Assembly (NCBI RefSeq): GCF_900109955.1
Contig: NZ_FOJB01000003.1
Location: 93,843 to 157,842, forward strand
Length of the DNA: 64,000 bases
DNA from: Aliiroseovarius sediminilitoris
GTDB taxonomy: Bacteria > Pseudomonadota > Alphaproteobacteria > Rhodobacterales > Rhodobacteraceae
Reading direction: 5' to 3'
The position numbers and the translations under genes are program-made. How positions within the stretch are numbered: position 1 is the stretch's first letter; every line of letters begins with the position of its first letter. Positions 38,820-47,625 of this stretch are shown piece after piece. The notes beneath the pieces were generated by a model. That model had not been told where the DNA came from. It did no database searches and saw only the letters and a program-made list of their open reading frames with translations.

Positions 38820-40040
38820 ATGGCGAACCTGTTCAAACGAGTTTTCAGCGAAGGGTTTCGCGCCTTCTTTTTGGCGGCCGCGATCTGGGCGATCCTGTCT
38901 GGCGTGATGTGGGAGCTGTGGTTGGGCGCGCAAGCGTCAGGCGGCACGGCGGGCTTGTCGGATCTGTCGATGCCCCCCCATCTGTGGCACGCTCATGAAA
39001 TGCTGTTCGGCTATGCAGGTGCCGCTGTCGCAGGGTTTTTCCTGACCGCTGTGGCCAGTGGGCGGGGCATGATCATCGGCGCGCTGGCTGCGTTGTGGCT
39101 GGCAGGGCGGGTGGTGCTCTGGTCCTCTGCCGCGCTGCCACCTGTGTTGGTCGCGGTGGTTGATTTGTCTTTTCTGGCGGCGCTGGTCGTGCGGATCGCA
39201 GGCCAGTTGCGCAAACGCCTGAACCCACAACACGCGATCTTTCTGGTCTTTCTTGTCACGCTGCTGGTCGCCAATCTTCTGGTGCATCTGGAGTGGGCGG
39301 GCGTCACGTTGGACACGGCCAGCGCGGGACTTCGCGTCGGGTTGTTGGCGCTGTGCGGGCTGATCGTGGTGCTGGGCGGGCGGGTTACGCCGGGCTTTAT
39401 CCGCAATGCAATGAATCGCGCGGGAAAGCCGCCTGAAACCCTGCCGCCGCACACCCCGCGCCTTGATCGGCTGGCGGTGCTGATGGCGATCGCCCTGCCG
39501 TGGAGCGTGCTGATCCCGATGCTCGCACCCGTCGTGGCGCTGGCACTGGCTGTCATCCACGGGCTGAGACTCAGCCGGTGGCGCCCACATTGGGCGTTGC
39601 GCGACCCGCTTCTGTGGTCGCTGTTTGCCGCGCAATTCCTGATGGTGATCGGATTTGTTCTGTGGGCCTTCGCGGGTTGGGGCATCGGGGACGAAGTTGG
39701 CGCGTTGCACGTGTTGGGGCTTGGCGGCATCGGCGGCATGACGCTTGCGGTGATGAGCCGTGCGACGCTGGGCCATACGGGTCGCGCGCCCATTGTGCCG
39801 GGCATCGTCGCGGTGGGGTATGGGTTGATGATCCTGTCAGCCCTGACCCGATGGCTGGCCGCAGAGCTTTTGTATCGCTGGTATGACCCGCTGATCCTGT
39901 TGGCCGGGGCTGCGTGGATCGGGGCTTTTACACTGTTCCTGGTCGGTATGATTCCGGCGCTGACCGGACCACGGGTGGCGCGCGCGGCCCCACCCCCGCC
40001 GCCACCAACGCCACCGCATATGAAATCTTCGGCGACTTGA
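38820..40040 (+). CDS. nnrS: NnrS, NO-response membrane protein
   Basis: A 406-residue protein with about twelve helices of the NnrS family, a haem- and copper-binding membrane protein linked to tolerance of nitric oxide. Conserved HLWHAHEMLFGYAGAAVAGFFLTA and GGIGGMTLAVMSRATLGHTGR are present, holding the histidines expected for metal binding. The ATG at 38820 has AAAGGGG 7 nt upstream. The C-terminus ends in an odd run of prolines (PPPPPPTPP). Confidence 0.93.
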   Translation: MANLFKRVFSEGFRAFFLAAAIWAILSGVMWELWLGAQASGGTAGLSDLSMPPHLWHAHEMLFGYAGAAVAGFFLTAVASGRGMIIGALAALWLAGRVVLWSSAALPPVLVAVVDLSFLAALVVRIAGQLRKRLNPQHAIFLVFLVTLLVANLLVHLEWAGVTLDTASAGLRVGLLALCGLIVVLGGRVTPGFIRNAMNRAGKPPETLPPHTPRLDRLAVLMAIALPWSVLIPMLAPVVALALAVIHGLRLSRWRPHWALRDPLLWSLFAAQFLMVIGFVLWAFAGWGIGDEVGALHVLGLGGIGGMTLAVMSRATLGHTGRAPIVPGIVAVGYGLMILSALTRWLAAELLYRWYDPLILLAGAAWIGAFTLFLVGMIPALTGPRVARAAPPPPPPTPPHMKSSAT

Positions 40041-40403
40041 CGTTGGTTAAGTGTGGCGGGGCAAAGCTGTGCCACAAATCGACCATGGCCCACCCAGCGA
40101 GGTTGTTCCCACATCCTCGTCCTGTTCTGCGAATACGGCCTCTGTGATCCTGTCGCCTCTGTTCTTGGGTGAGGCCGGCGGCGCAACCGATCACGTTCGG
40201 GTTTACGAACCCATGGACCAACCGCCCGGGCGCATCTGATGCGTTTCGAGGCCGGAGCCATCCGCAAGGGTGGCGGGCGGTTGGTCTATCTTACACCTTA
40301 CCCGTCGATTCGCATTTCTGCCCGAGACTTGACAAACATCATGTCTGGCTGCGCCCCGGTGCGGTTCAATAACCAAACAGATAATCCACCCAAGGGGCAC
40401 CCC
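40041..40403. promoter_or_regulatory. nnrS-hemA intergenic region with one or two FNR-type boxes
   Basis: No gene is seen in 363 bp. TTGACAAACATCAT at 40329-40342 matches TTGA-N6-TCAA but for the last base and is centred 68 bp before the hemA ATG. A weaker TTGACGTTGGTTAA at 40037-40050 overlaps the nnrS stop. FNR-type control of hemA is known in Rhodobacter, so the proximal site is plausible. Confidence 0.5.
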
Positions 40404-41627
40404 ATGAATTATCAGGACTATTTCAAAACCCGCCTTGATGCGCTGCGCGAGGACGGAAACTATCGGGTGTTTGCCGACCTGCAACGCAAACGCGGTGCCT
40501 TTCCCAAAGCCCACCATACGGGCAAGGATGGCGCGGGCGATGTGACGATCTGGTGTTCGAACGACTATCTTGGCATGGGGCAACACCCAGATGTTCTGGC
40601 CGCGATGCACAACGCGATTGATACGGTGGGCGCGGGGGCCGGGGGCACACGCAATATTTCCGGCACCACCCATGACCACGTGTTGTTGGAGGCCGAACTG
40701 GCCGATCTGCACGGCAAGCAAGCCGCGCTTCTGTTCACGTCAGGCTATGTCTCGAACTGGGCGGCGCTTGGCACGCTGGCGTCACAAATTCCCGGCTGCA
40801 TCGTGTTTTCGGACGCGCTGAACCATGCCTCGATGATCGAAGGTATTCGCCATTCGAAAGCCGCGCGAGTGATCTGGAAACATAACGATCTGGATGATCT
40901 TGAGGCCAGGTTGGCCGCCGCCGACCCCGACGCGCCAAAACTGATCGCCTTTGAAAGCGTCTATTCGATGGATGGCGACATTGCCCCGATCAAAGAGATT
41001 TGCGACCTGGCAGAAAAATATGGCGCAATGACCTATCTGGACGAGGTGCATGCGGTTGGGCTTTATGGGCCACACGGGGCAGGGGTTGCCGAACGTGAAG
41101 GTCTGATGGATCGCCTGACGGTGATCGAAGGCACGCTGGGCAAAGCCTTTGGCGTGATGGGCGGCTATATCGCGGCCTCGGCCGAGCTGTGTGATTTCGT
41201 GCGCAGCTTTGCCAGCGGGTTCATCTTCACGACGGCGCTGCCGCCTGCCGTGGCCGCAGGCGCGCGCGCGTCGGTGCAGCATCTGAAACGCTCGAATGTC
41301 GAACGCGACCGCCAGAAGGAACGCGTCGCGAAGGTGCGCGAAGGGCTGGATGCGATGGGCATTCCGCATATCGACAACCCCTCTCACATCATCCCTGTGA
41401 TGGTGGGCGATCCGGTGAAATGCAAGTTCATCTCGGACACGCTGATGCGCGATTATGGCGTTTACATCCAGCCGATCAATTATCCCACCGTGCCCAAAGG
41501 CACCGAACGTCTGCGCATCACCCCGTCGCCGGTGCATTCGGACGCGGATATCGCGCATCTGTTGGGAGCATTGGAAGAGCTGTGGCACCAGTGCGAGGTT
41601 GCGCGGGTTCCGATGGCGGCGCAGTAG
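40404..41627 (+). CDS. hemA: 5-Aminolevulinate synthase
   Basis: A 407-residue PLP enzyme that condenses glycine and succinyl-CoA, the first step of alphaproteobacterial haem synthesis. Conserved blocks include [48 protein letters not shown] and the Schiff-base lysine in [20 protein letters not shown] lies 6 nt before the ATG. Placement between nnrS and ubi genes suggests a denitrification-induced isozyme supplying haem and haem d1. Confidence 0.96.
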   Translation: MNYQDYFKTRLDALREDGNYRVFADLQRKRGAFPKAHHTGKDGAGDVTIWCSNDYLGMGQHPDVLAAMHNAIDTVGAGAGGTRNISGTTHDHVLLEAELADLHGKQAALLFTSGYVSNWAALGTLASQIPGCIVFSDALNHASMIEGIRHSKAARVIWKHNDLDDLEARLAAADPDAPKLIAFESVYSMDGDIAPIKEICDLAEKYGAMTYLDEVHAVGLYGPHGAGVAEREGLMDRLTVIEGTLGKAFGVMGGYIAASAELCDFVRSFASGFIFTTALPPAVAAGARASVQHLKRSNVERDRQKERVAKVREGLDAMGIPHIDNPSHIIPVMVGDPVKCKFISDTLMRDYGVYIQPINYPTVPKGTERLRITPSPVHSDADIAHLLGALEELWHQCEVARVPMAAQ

Positions 41628-41631
41628 GCGC

Positions 41632-42192
41632 CTAGCCCTTCCAGTCCAGCGCGATCGGCGGCGCGATGTGCAGAAGGTCCACCGCCCGCGCGGCGATTTG
41701 GTCGACCACCTGATCCACGCTTTTCGGCAGCATATAGAAGGCTGGCACCGGCGGCAGGATGATTGCTCCCATTTCCGTGGCTTGCGTCATGTTGCGCAGA
41801 TGGGCAAGCGTCAGGGGCGCTTCGCGGGTCATCAGAACCAGCGGACGGCGTTCCTTGAGCTGCACACTGGCGGCGCGCGTCAGAAGGTTGTCGTCCAATC
41901 CGTTTGCGATGGCGGCCAGGCTGCGCATCGAGCAGGGCGCGACGATCATCCCCGCAACGGGGGCGGAGCCAGAGGCAATCGACGCGCCGATATTGCCACG
42001 TTCGTGGAACCGGGTCGCCACGGCGGTGATCTGGTCAAAGGCATCGGCGCCGCATTCTTCGGCCAAGGTGCGTTCGGCGGCGGCGCTGACCACAAGGTCG
42101 ATCTCGGCCCCGATCGCCGCAAGGTGCCGCGCGGTGGCAAGGCCAAGCGCCGCCCCCGATGCGCCCGCGATGCCAAGGACGACGCGGGTCAT
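41632..42192 (-). CDS. ubiX: Flavin prenyltransferase UbiX
   Basis: A 186-residue flavoprotein that prenylates FMN for UbiD. The N-terminal VVLGIAGASGAALGLATARHL and the APCSMRSLAAIANGLDDNLLTRAA block are diagnostic. Its ATG overlaps the ubiD stop (ATGA). It is convergent with hemA, 4 bp between stops. Confidence 0.94.
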   Translation of the reverse strand: MTRVVLGIAGASGAALGLATARHLAAIGAEIDLVVSAAAERTLAEECGADAFDQITAVATRFHERGNIGASIASGSAPVAGMIVAPCSMRSLAAIANGLDDNLLTRAASVQLKERRPLVLMTREAPLTLAHLRNMTQATEMGAIILPPVPAFYMLPKSVDQVVDQIAARAVDLLHIAPPIALDWKG

Positions 42193-43616
42193 TGGGACAG
42201 CTCTGGCAAATGTCGCGCCAGAATGTCGGCGGCAAAGGCCGCGTCTTGCGCGTTGGTGTGCATGACGTCGCCCCATTCGCGGCTGGTTTCTGCGCCGATC
42301 TTGTTGGTGGCGTCGATGCCGATCTTGCCGGCAAGCCCCGGCTCGGGCGACGCGAAATCAAGGTAATCCATCGGCGTCCTCTCCAATATCGTCACATCGC
42401 GCGACGGATCCATCCGCGTGGCGAGCGCCCATGCGATGTCATCCCAATTGCGCGGGTCGATGTCATCATCCACGACAATGATCATCTTGGTATAGCTGAA
42501 TTGCGGCAACATCCCCCACAACGCCATCATCACGCGGCGCGCCTGCCCCGGATAGCGCTTGTCGATGGCAATCACCGCCATGCGATAGGACGCGGCGGCG
42601 GGGGGCAGCCACAGGTCGCGGATTTCAGGAATTTGCGCGCGGATCAGGGGCAGGGCGAGGCGGTTGAACACCTCGCCAATGATCGCTGGTTCGTCGGGCG
42701 GACGTCCGGTGTAGGTGGACAGATATATCGGGTCTTTGCGGTGGGTCAGCGCGCTGACCTGCATCACGGGGAAGGGGTCGACCTGGTTGTAATATCCGGT
42801 GTGATCGCCAAACGGGCCTTCGGGCGCGGTTTGGGTCGGGTGAACCCAGCCTTCGATCACCATCTCGGCATCCGCGGGCACCATCAGGGGGATGGTCTTG
42901 GCGGGCACAACGCGGGGCCGCGCGCCGGAAAACACGCCCGCGAAACCAAGTTCCGACACCGTTTCGGGCAGGGGAAGGGCGGCGGACAGAAGCGTGGCCG
43001 GGTCCGCGCCCAAGGCGATTGCCACGGGCATCGGTTCACCTTGCGCGGCCCAGCTTCGGTGATGCGCAGCGCCGCCCCGATGCGCCAGCCAGCGCATGAT
43101 GATGCGGTCGCGGTCAATGACCTGCGCGCGGTAGACGCCCGCGTTGTAGCGGTTCACGTCGCCTGCATCGCCGCCAAATGGGCGGGTCAGAACAACGGGC
43201 CATGTGATCAGCGGCCCTGCGTCGCTGGGCCAATGGGTCTGGATCGGCAGGGCGGAGAGGTCCACGGCAGTGTGAACCTCGGCCTGCACCGGCGCGCGGC
43301 GCATGATCTTCGGTCGCGTGGCAAGGGCTGCTTTCAGCATCGGCCAGCGCGACAGTGCGTCGCGCATCCCGTCGGGCGGCGTGGGTGCGCGTAAGGCGGC
43401 CAGAAACGCGCCAAGCTCATCCAGCTTGTCTTGTGTGATCCCCAGCCCTGCGGCGACGCGTTCGGGCGTGCCGAACAGGTTCACCACGACCGGAATGTCG
43501 GACACGCTGCCCCCATCCAGCACGGGTTTGTCAAAGCGCAGAACCGGGCCGCCACGGTCCAACACCGCGCGGTGCACGGCGGTCATCTGGTGACGCACCG
43601 ACACGGGGTCGGGCAC
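42189..43616 (-). CDS. ubiD: UbiD-family decarboxylase
   Basis: A prenyl-FMN-dependent decarboxylase, 475 residues from the GTG at 43616; in ubiquinone synthesis it removes the carboxyl of 3-polyprenyl-4-hydroxybenzoate. It shows NRYNAGVYRAQVIDRDR, WAAQGEPMPVAIALGADPA and APEGPFGDHTGYY. The family N-terminus continues upstream in frame (FPTLRAYLDWAAARGDLTA) to about 43691, where AAAAGGAG stands 6 nt before an ATC; no ATG, GTG or TTG is available there. The real start may therefore be ATC, or the base may be misread. Coordinates given use the GTG. Confidence 0.9.
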   Translation of the reverse strand: MPDPVSVRHQMTAVHRAVLDRGGPVLRFDKPVLDGGSVSDIPVVVNLFGTPERVAAGLGITQDKLDELGAFLAALRAPTPPDGMRDALSRWPMLKAALATRPKIMRRAPVQAEVHTAVDLSALPIQTHWPSDAGPLITWPVVLTRPFGGDAGDVNRYNAGVYRAQVIDRDRIIMRWLAHRGGAAHHRSWAAQGEPMPVAIALGADPATLLSAALPLPETVSELGFAGVFSGARPRVVPAKTIPLMVPADAEMVIEGWVHPTQTAPEGPFGDHTGYYNQVDPFPVMQVSALTHRKDPIYLSTYTGRPPDEPAIIGEVFNRLALPLIRAQIPEIRDLWLPPAAASYRMAVIAIDKRYPGQARRVMMALWGMLPQFSYTKMIIVVDDDIDPRNWDDIAWALATRMDPSRDVTILERTPMDYLDFASPEPGLAGKIGIDATNKIGAETSREWGDVMHTNAQDAAFAADILARHLPELSQ

Positions 43617-43746
43617 GGCGGTCAGGTCGCCGCGCGCCGCCGCCCAATCGAGATAGGCGCGCAGGGTGGGGAAGGGGGGCAGGGTGCGGATGGTCGGCTC
43701 CTTTTGGCTGATCGTTTACCGCTATCACCCGGCTGTGATCGGGCAA

Positions 43747-43760
43747 TTGACCTTGATCAA
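43747..43760. promoter_or_regulatory. CRP/FNR-type box between ubiD and ubiT
   Basis: TTGACCTTGATCAA fits TTGA-N6-TCAA. It lies in the divergent region, centred 78 bp before the ubiT ATG and 62 bp before the probable ubiD start, so it could serve both. Confidence 0.72.
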
Positions 43761-43831
43761 GTTGCTCCGCGCTGGGGCTGTTATCAAGGCCTGGCGGAAA
43801 CACCCGTTTGCCCGTGTTCAAGAGGTGCGCC

Positions 43832-44374
43832 ATGCAGGACCATGCCGTCCAACTGCCTGTTTTTCCACGCCTTCCGGCATTCGCCCTGCGCGGGTTGCCA
43901 TTGACACCTATCGCACTTGCGCTTGGCGCGTTTGCCCGCCGGATGGGCGCGCGGCACCCGTCGATGTTCAAGCGGCTGGGCGACTATGGCAATGCGCGTT
44001 TCGTGCTGGACCCGACCGACCTGCCCGTCACGCTTTTGCTGGAACCCCGCGCGGGCCATCCCCGCCTGCGCCTGTCGCGCAAACCGATTGAGGGCGACGC
44101 GCGGATCGCCGGGCCTCTGTCCGGGCTTCTGGGCATGGTGCACGGGGCCTACGATGGCGATGCGCTGTTTTTCTCGCGTGATCTGGTGATTGAAGGCGAC
44201 ACCGCCGCGGTTCTGGCCCTGCGCAACGCCATTGATGATGCCGAGCTTGATCTGGCCGCCGAAGCCGAGGCGATGTCCGGTCCGTTCGCGGCTCAGGTCA
44301 AGCGCCTGATTGGGCTTGCTGAAACCAAAACCGGCGTGGCCCTGTCGCGCCACGAGGAGGACCCCCTGTGGTAA
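43832..44374 (+). CDS. ubiT: UbiT, accessory lipid-binding factor of O2-independent ubiquinone synthesis
   Basis: A 180-residue protein with an SCP2-type sterol-carrier domain (about residues 30-140: FKRLGDYGNARFVLDPTDLPVTLLLEP and LVIEGDTAAVLALRNAIDD). In E. coli UbiT with UbiU and UbiV allows ubiquinone synthesis without oxygen. AGAGGTG lies 7 nt before the ATG. It overlaps ubiU by 7 bp. Confidence 0.88.
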   Translation: MQDHAVQLPVFPRLPAFALRGLPLTPIALALGAFARRMGARHPSMFKRLGDYGNARFVLDPTDLPVTLLLEPRAGHPRLRLSRKPIEGDARIAGPLSGLLGMVHGAYDGDALFFSRDLVIEGDTAAVLALRNAIDDAELDLAAEAEAMSGPFAAQVKRLIGLAETKTGVALSRHEEDPLW

Positions 44375-45351
44375 TGGAAATCGTTTGCCCCGCCGGCACG
44401 CCCGCATCCCTGCGCGCGGCTGTGAAAGCGGGGGCGCATACCGTCTATTGCGGGTTTGCCGATGAAACCAACGCGCGCAACTTCCCCGGTCTGAACTTCG
44501 ACCGGGACGAAATGCGCGAAGGCGTGAAATTTGCCCATGACCACGGCGCGCAAGTGCTGGTGGCGATCAACACTTACCCCCGCGCGGGGGCCGAGGCGAT
44601 CTGGCACCGCGCGGTGGCGGACGCGGAAAAATGCGGCGTCGATGCGGTGATTCTGGCCGATCTGGGCCTGCTGGCCTATGCCGCGAAACACCACCCCGGC
44701 TTGCGTCGGCACCTGTCGGTGCAAGCCGCCGCTGCCAATGCCGATATGTTGAATTTCTATGCCAGCGAATTTGGCGTGAAGCGCGTCGTGCTGCCGCGCG
44801 TTCTGTCGGTGCCGGAAATTGCCGCGATCAACGCCGAAACCGAGGTCGAGACCGAGGTGTTCGTCTTTGGCGGCCTGTGCGTGATGGCGGAAGGGCGCTG
44901 TTCGCTCTCCTCTTACGCCACTGGGCTGTCGCCCAACATGAACGGCGTGTGTTCACCCGCAAGCCATGTGGAATACCACGATGACCACGGCGCGTTGTCG
45001 GCCAAGCTGGGCGGGTTCACCATTCACAAGGTTGGCGCGGATGAACCCGCGCCTTACCCCACGCTGTGCAAGGGGTGTTTCAGCGCAGGCGACGCGACCG
45101 GGCATCTGTTCGAAGATCCGGTCAGTTTGAATGCCGAGAAGCTGATCCCTCAACTGGCGAAGGCCGGGGTGACGGCGTTGAAGATCGAGGGGCGGCAACG
45201 CTCGCGATCCTATGTCGCGCAAGTGGTGCGCAATTTCCGTGCCGCTGTCGAGGCGCAAGCCGCAGGCCGCCCCATGCCCCAGGGGATGTTGGCACAACTG
45301 ACCGAAGGGCAGGCCGCGACCGCGGGTGCCTATAAGAAAACCTGGAGGTAG
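44368..45351 (+). CDS. ubiU: UbiU, Fe-S hydroxylation factor for anaerobic ubiquinone
   Basis: A 327-residue U32 peptidase-family protein. The four cysteines for a 4Fe-4S cluster are in GGLCVMAEGRCSLSSY, NGVCSPASH and TLCKGC. It acts as a heterodimer with UbiV. The GTG at 44368 is 7 nt after GAGGAGG; the ATG at 44374 is the alternative. ubiV follows after 2 bp. Confidence 0.93.
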   Translation: MVMEIVCPAGTPASLRAAVKAGAHTVYCGFADETNARNFPGLNFDRDEMREGVKFAHDHGAQVLVAINTYPRAGAEAIWHRAVADAEKCGVDAVILADLGLLAYAAKHHPGLRRHLSVQAAAANADMLNFYASEFGVKRVVLPRVLSVPEIAAINAETEVETEVFVFGGLCVMAEGRCSLSSYATGLSPNMNGVCSPASHVEYHDDHGALSAKLGGFTIHKVGADEPAPYPTLCKGCFSAGDATGHLFEDPVSLNAEKLIPQLAKAGVTALKIEGRQRSRSYVAQVVRNFRAAVEAQAAGRPMPQGMLAQLTEGQAATAGAYKKTWR

Positions 45352-45353
45352 CC

Positions 45354-46265
45354 ATGCAGTTGACCGTCGGACCAAACCAGTTTTTCTGGAAAGCAGACGC
45401 GTGGAGCGCGTTTTACGACCAGATGGCCGCCGCCCCCGTGGACCGCGTTGTGCTGGGCGAGCTTGTGTGCTCGAAACGCTTGCCATTCTACCAGGACCGC
45501 ATGCCGGGCGCGATTGAAACGCTGCTGGAGGCGGGGAAAGAGGTTGCCGTGACCTCGCTTGCCCTTGTGACGTTGAAACGCGAACGTAAACTGACCGCCG
45601 AACTTGTCGATGCAGGTGTCGAGGTCGAGGTGAACGACCTGACCACGCTGGCCTATCTGCCCAAGGACGTGCCGTTCTCGGTCGGGCCTTTGGTCAATGT
45701 CTATAACGAAGGCACGCTGGCATGGCTCGCCGATCGTGGGGCCACGCGCATTTGCCTGCCGCCGGAATTGCCGTTGGCATCTGTCACCGCGCTGGCGGCT
45801 GAGGGCGCGGCGCGCGGCGTGGCGATCGAAGTGTGGGGGCATGGCCGTTTGCCGCTGGCGATCTCGGGCCGTTGCTATCACGCGCGGCTGCACAAACGCA
45901 CCAAGGACAATTGCCAGTTTGCCTGCGAGGATGACCCCGATGGGCTGTCGGTGCGCACCTTGGAAGACCAACCATTCCTGGCAATGAACGGCGTGCAAAC
46001 CCTGTCGGACAGTTGCGCCAGTATGGCCAATCAGTTGGAGGTGTTGGACAAAGCCGGCGTGAATGCGCTGCGACTGTCACCGCAAACCGGTGATTTTCTG
46101 CGCGTCTGTCAGGCGTGGCGCGACCGGATTGACGGGACGCTGGACGCAGCCGCATTGTCTGAAAAACTGGAAACCCTGTCGGGCGGTATGCGTCTGTCGG
46201 ATGGATTTTTGACCGGTGCACGCGGTGCCGATTGGTCGCGTGCCAAAGAAGGAGAACCCGCATGA
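45354..46265 (+). CDS. ubiV: UbiV, Fe-S hydroxylation factor for anaerobic ubiquinone
   Basis: A 303-residue U32 family partner of UbiU. Expected cluster cysteines are C39 (GELVCSKRLP) and those of GRCYHARLHKRTKDNCQFAC. The presence of T, U and V together makes the assignment firm. Its stop overlaps the next start (ATGA), so the DUF2478 gene is in the same operon. Confidence 0.93.
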   Translation: MQLTVGPNQFFWKADAWSAFYDQMAAAPVDRVVLGELVCSKRLPFYQDRMPGAIETLLEAGKEVAVTSLALVTLKRERKLTAELVDAGVEVEVNDLTTLAYLPKDVPFSVGPLVNVYNEGTLAWLADRGATRICLPPELPLASVTALAAEGAARGVAIEVWGHGRLPLAISGRCYHARLHKRTKDNCQFACEDDPDGLSVRTLEDQPFLAMNGVQTLSDSCASMANQLEVLDKAGVNALRLSPQTGDFLRVCQAWRDRIDGTLDAAALSEKLETLSGGMRLSDGFLTGARGADWSRAKEGEPA

Positions 46266-46765
46266 GGATTGCGTATATCACCGCAGACGGGCGGGGCGAA
46301 ACCGACCGCCTGATCGCCGAGGCCGCCGCCACCCTGGAAGCCGAAGGCTTTTTGCTGAACGGAATCGTGAAAGTCTTGCAGGACCAGCCCGCAGGGTCGC
46401 ATCATTGCGATATGGACGTGCGGGTGCTGGCGGACAATCGCACCATTCGCATCACGCAATCCTTGGGCGCAGGGTCCGAAGGATGCCGTCTGAACCCCGA
46501 GGCGATAGCCGAAGCCGTGGCCGCCGTCGATCAGGCCAGCGTCAATGAGGCCGACGCGTTCATCCTGAACAAGTTTGGCCCGGAAGAGGCCGAAGGGCGC
46601 GGGTTTCGCGCTGCCATCGCGGCCGCATTGGAGCAGGACATTCCGGTGTTGGTCGGGCTTGGCGGGGGGGAGGCCAGCCGCAAAGGCTTTGCCGAGTTTG
46701 TCGGCGATATGGCCGAAACCCTGCCCGCCGACCCCGATGCGATCCTGACGTGGGTGCGCGGCTGA
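46262..46765 (+). CDS. DUF2478-family protein
   Basis: A 167-residue protein with the DUF2478 pattern: N-terminal MRIAYITADGRGETDRLIAEAA, then CDMDVRVL, TQSLGAGSEGCRLNPEA, ILNKFGPEEAEGRGFR and IPVLVGLGGG. The family is often found by molybdate or anaerobic genes and is thought to be NTPase-like, but its function is not known. It is coupled to ubiV, ahead of the convergent chelatase gene. A role in the anaerobic quinone or haem pathway is inference. Confidence 0.78.
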   Translation: MRIAYITADGRGETDRLIAEAAATLEAEGFLLNGIVKVLQDQPAGSHHCDMDVRVLADNRTIRITQSLGAGSEGCRLNPEAIAEAVAAVDQASVNEADAFILNKFGPEEAEGRGFRAAIAAALEQDIPVLVGLGGGEASRKGFAEFVGDMAETLPADPDAILTWVRG

Positions 46766-46769
46766 CCTG

Positions 46770-47480
46770 TCAGGCCGATGCCGCTTTGCGCGCGCCGGTC
46801 AATTCTGCGCTGATCGCAGCGGCAACCATCGCGTCCACGCCGGGCAATTGGCTGATCACCGGCAACAGGCGGCCTTTGAAGGCGCAAGCGCCCAGTTCCT
46901 CGTGCACGTCCTCGCGCACATGGTCGCCCTCCATCGCGAAGAAGGGCAGGCACAGGATGTTGTCTGGCAGGGCTTTCGCGACCTCGGGGATGGTCGGGGA
47001 TTGTTCCAAAAAGCCCACCGAGATCGCGGCGTCGGATAAAGCCGCGGCCAGCAGGTCTGCAAAATCATAGGTGGCGCGCGCGGGGGCGTGACGTCCGCTT
47101 CCCGACCCATGCGCGACCAGCAACAGCGGATCGCCATCGTTCCAGCCCTCGGCCCGCAGGCCAGCGGCGGCCAGACCAGGCAGGGCCGGGTCCATGCCAA
47201 ATGGCGTCATCACAGCGTAAGGTGCGTCGCCAAGCCGTCCGGCCAGACAGGTGCGCACGAACCAGCCGTCGGACATGAACAGCGGATAGACCACCGCACC
47301 GGGGGACATCTTGGCAAGCTGCGCCTCAAGGCTGCCGGGCCTGGCCAGTGTGGCCGATCCCAGCCGCAGGTCGGGCATATGGGCTTGCACCTTTGTGACA
47401 TAATCCGCCAACGCGGCTTCGGCCGGGTCGGGCAATGACGGTTGCCCGTGCGAGACGATCAGGGCGTCGATATGGTCCAA
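46770..47480 (-). CDS. CbiX-like sirohydrochlorin chelatase
   Basis: A 236-residue protein with two CbiX/CbiK-like domains, each starting with a histidine motif: ALIVSHGQPSLPD and LLLVAHGSGSGRHAPA. Such chelatases insert cobalt, or in siroheme synthesis iron, into sirohydrochlorin. Haem d1 is made from siroheme, so an iron-inserting role next to nir genes fits well. The TTG at 47480 has AAAAGGAG 7 nt upstream; a longer open frame to 47531 lacks a better start. Convergent with the DUF2478 gene. Confidence 0.75.
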   Translation of the reverse strand: MDHIDALIVSHGQPSLPDPAEAALADYVTKVQAHMPDLRLGSATLARPGSLEAQLAKMSPGAVVYPLFMSDGWFVRTCLAGRLGDAPYAVMTPFGMDPALPGLAAAGLRAEGWNDGDPLLLVAHGSGSGRHAPARATYDFADLLAAALSDAAISVGFLEQSPTIPEVAKALPDNILCLPFFAMEGDHVREDVHEELGACAFKGRLLPVISQLPGVDAMVAAAISAELTGARKAASA

Positions 47481-47580
47481 TGGCTGGCTCCTTTTGAAAG
47501 CTGGCGCGCGGTTAAGGCGTTTCCACAACAACCTGGTTCATCTGCTTTTGTCAAAACGCCTGCGACAAACGAGTTGTGCG

Positions 47581-47625
47581 AGCGTTTCGAGGTATCTTCG
47601 TGTCTCAAGTATAACTCGAAACGCT
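47581..47625. terminator. Perfect 11-bp inverted repeat after nirN
   Basis: AGCGTTTCGAG (47581-47591) and CTCGAAACGCT (47615-47625) surround a 23-nt loop, directly after the nirN stop. There is no T tract, so it may be a processing hairpin or a Rho-independent terminator of weak type. Confidence 0.45.
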
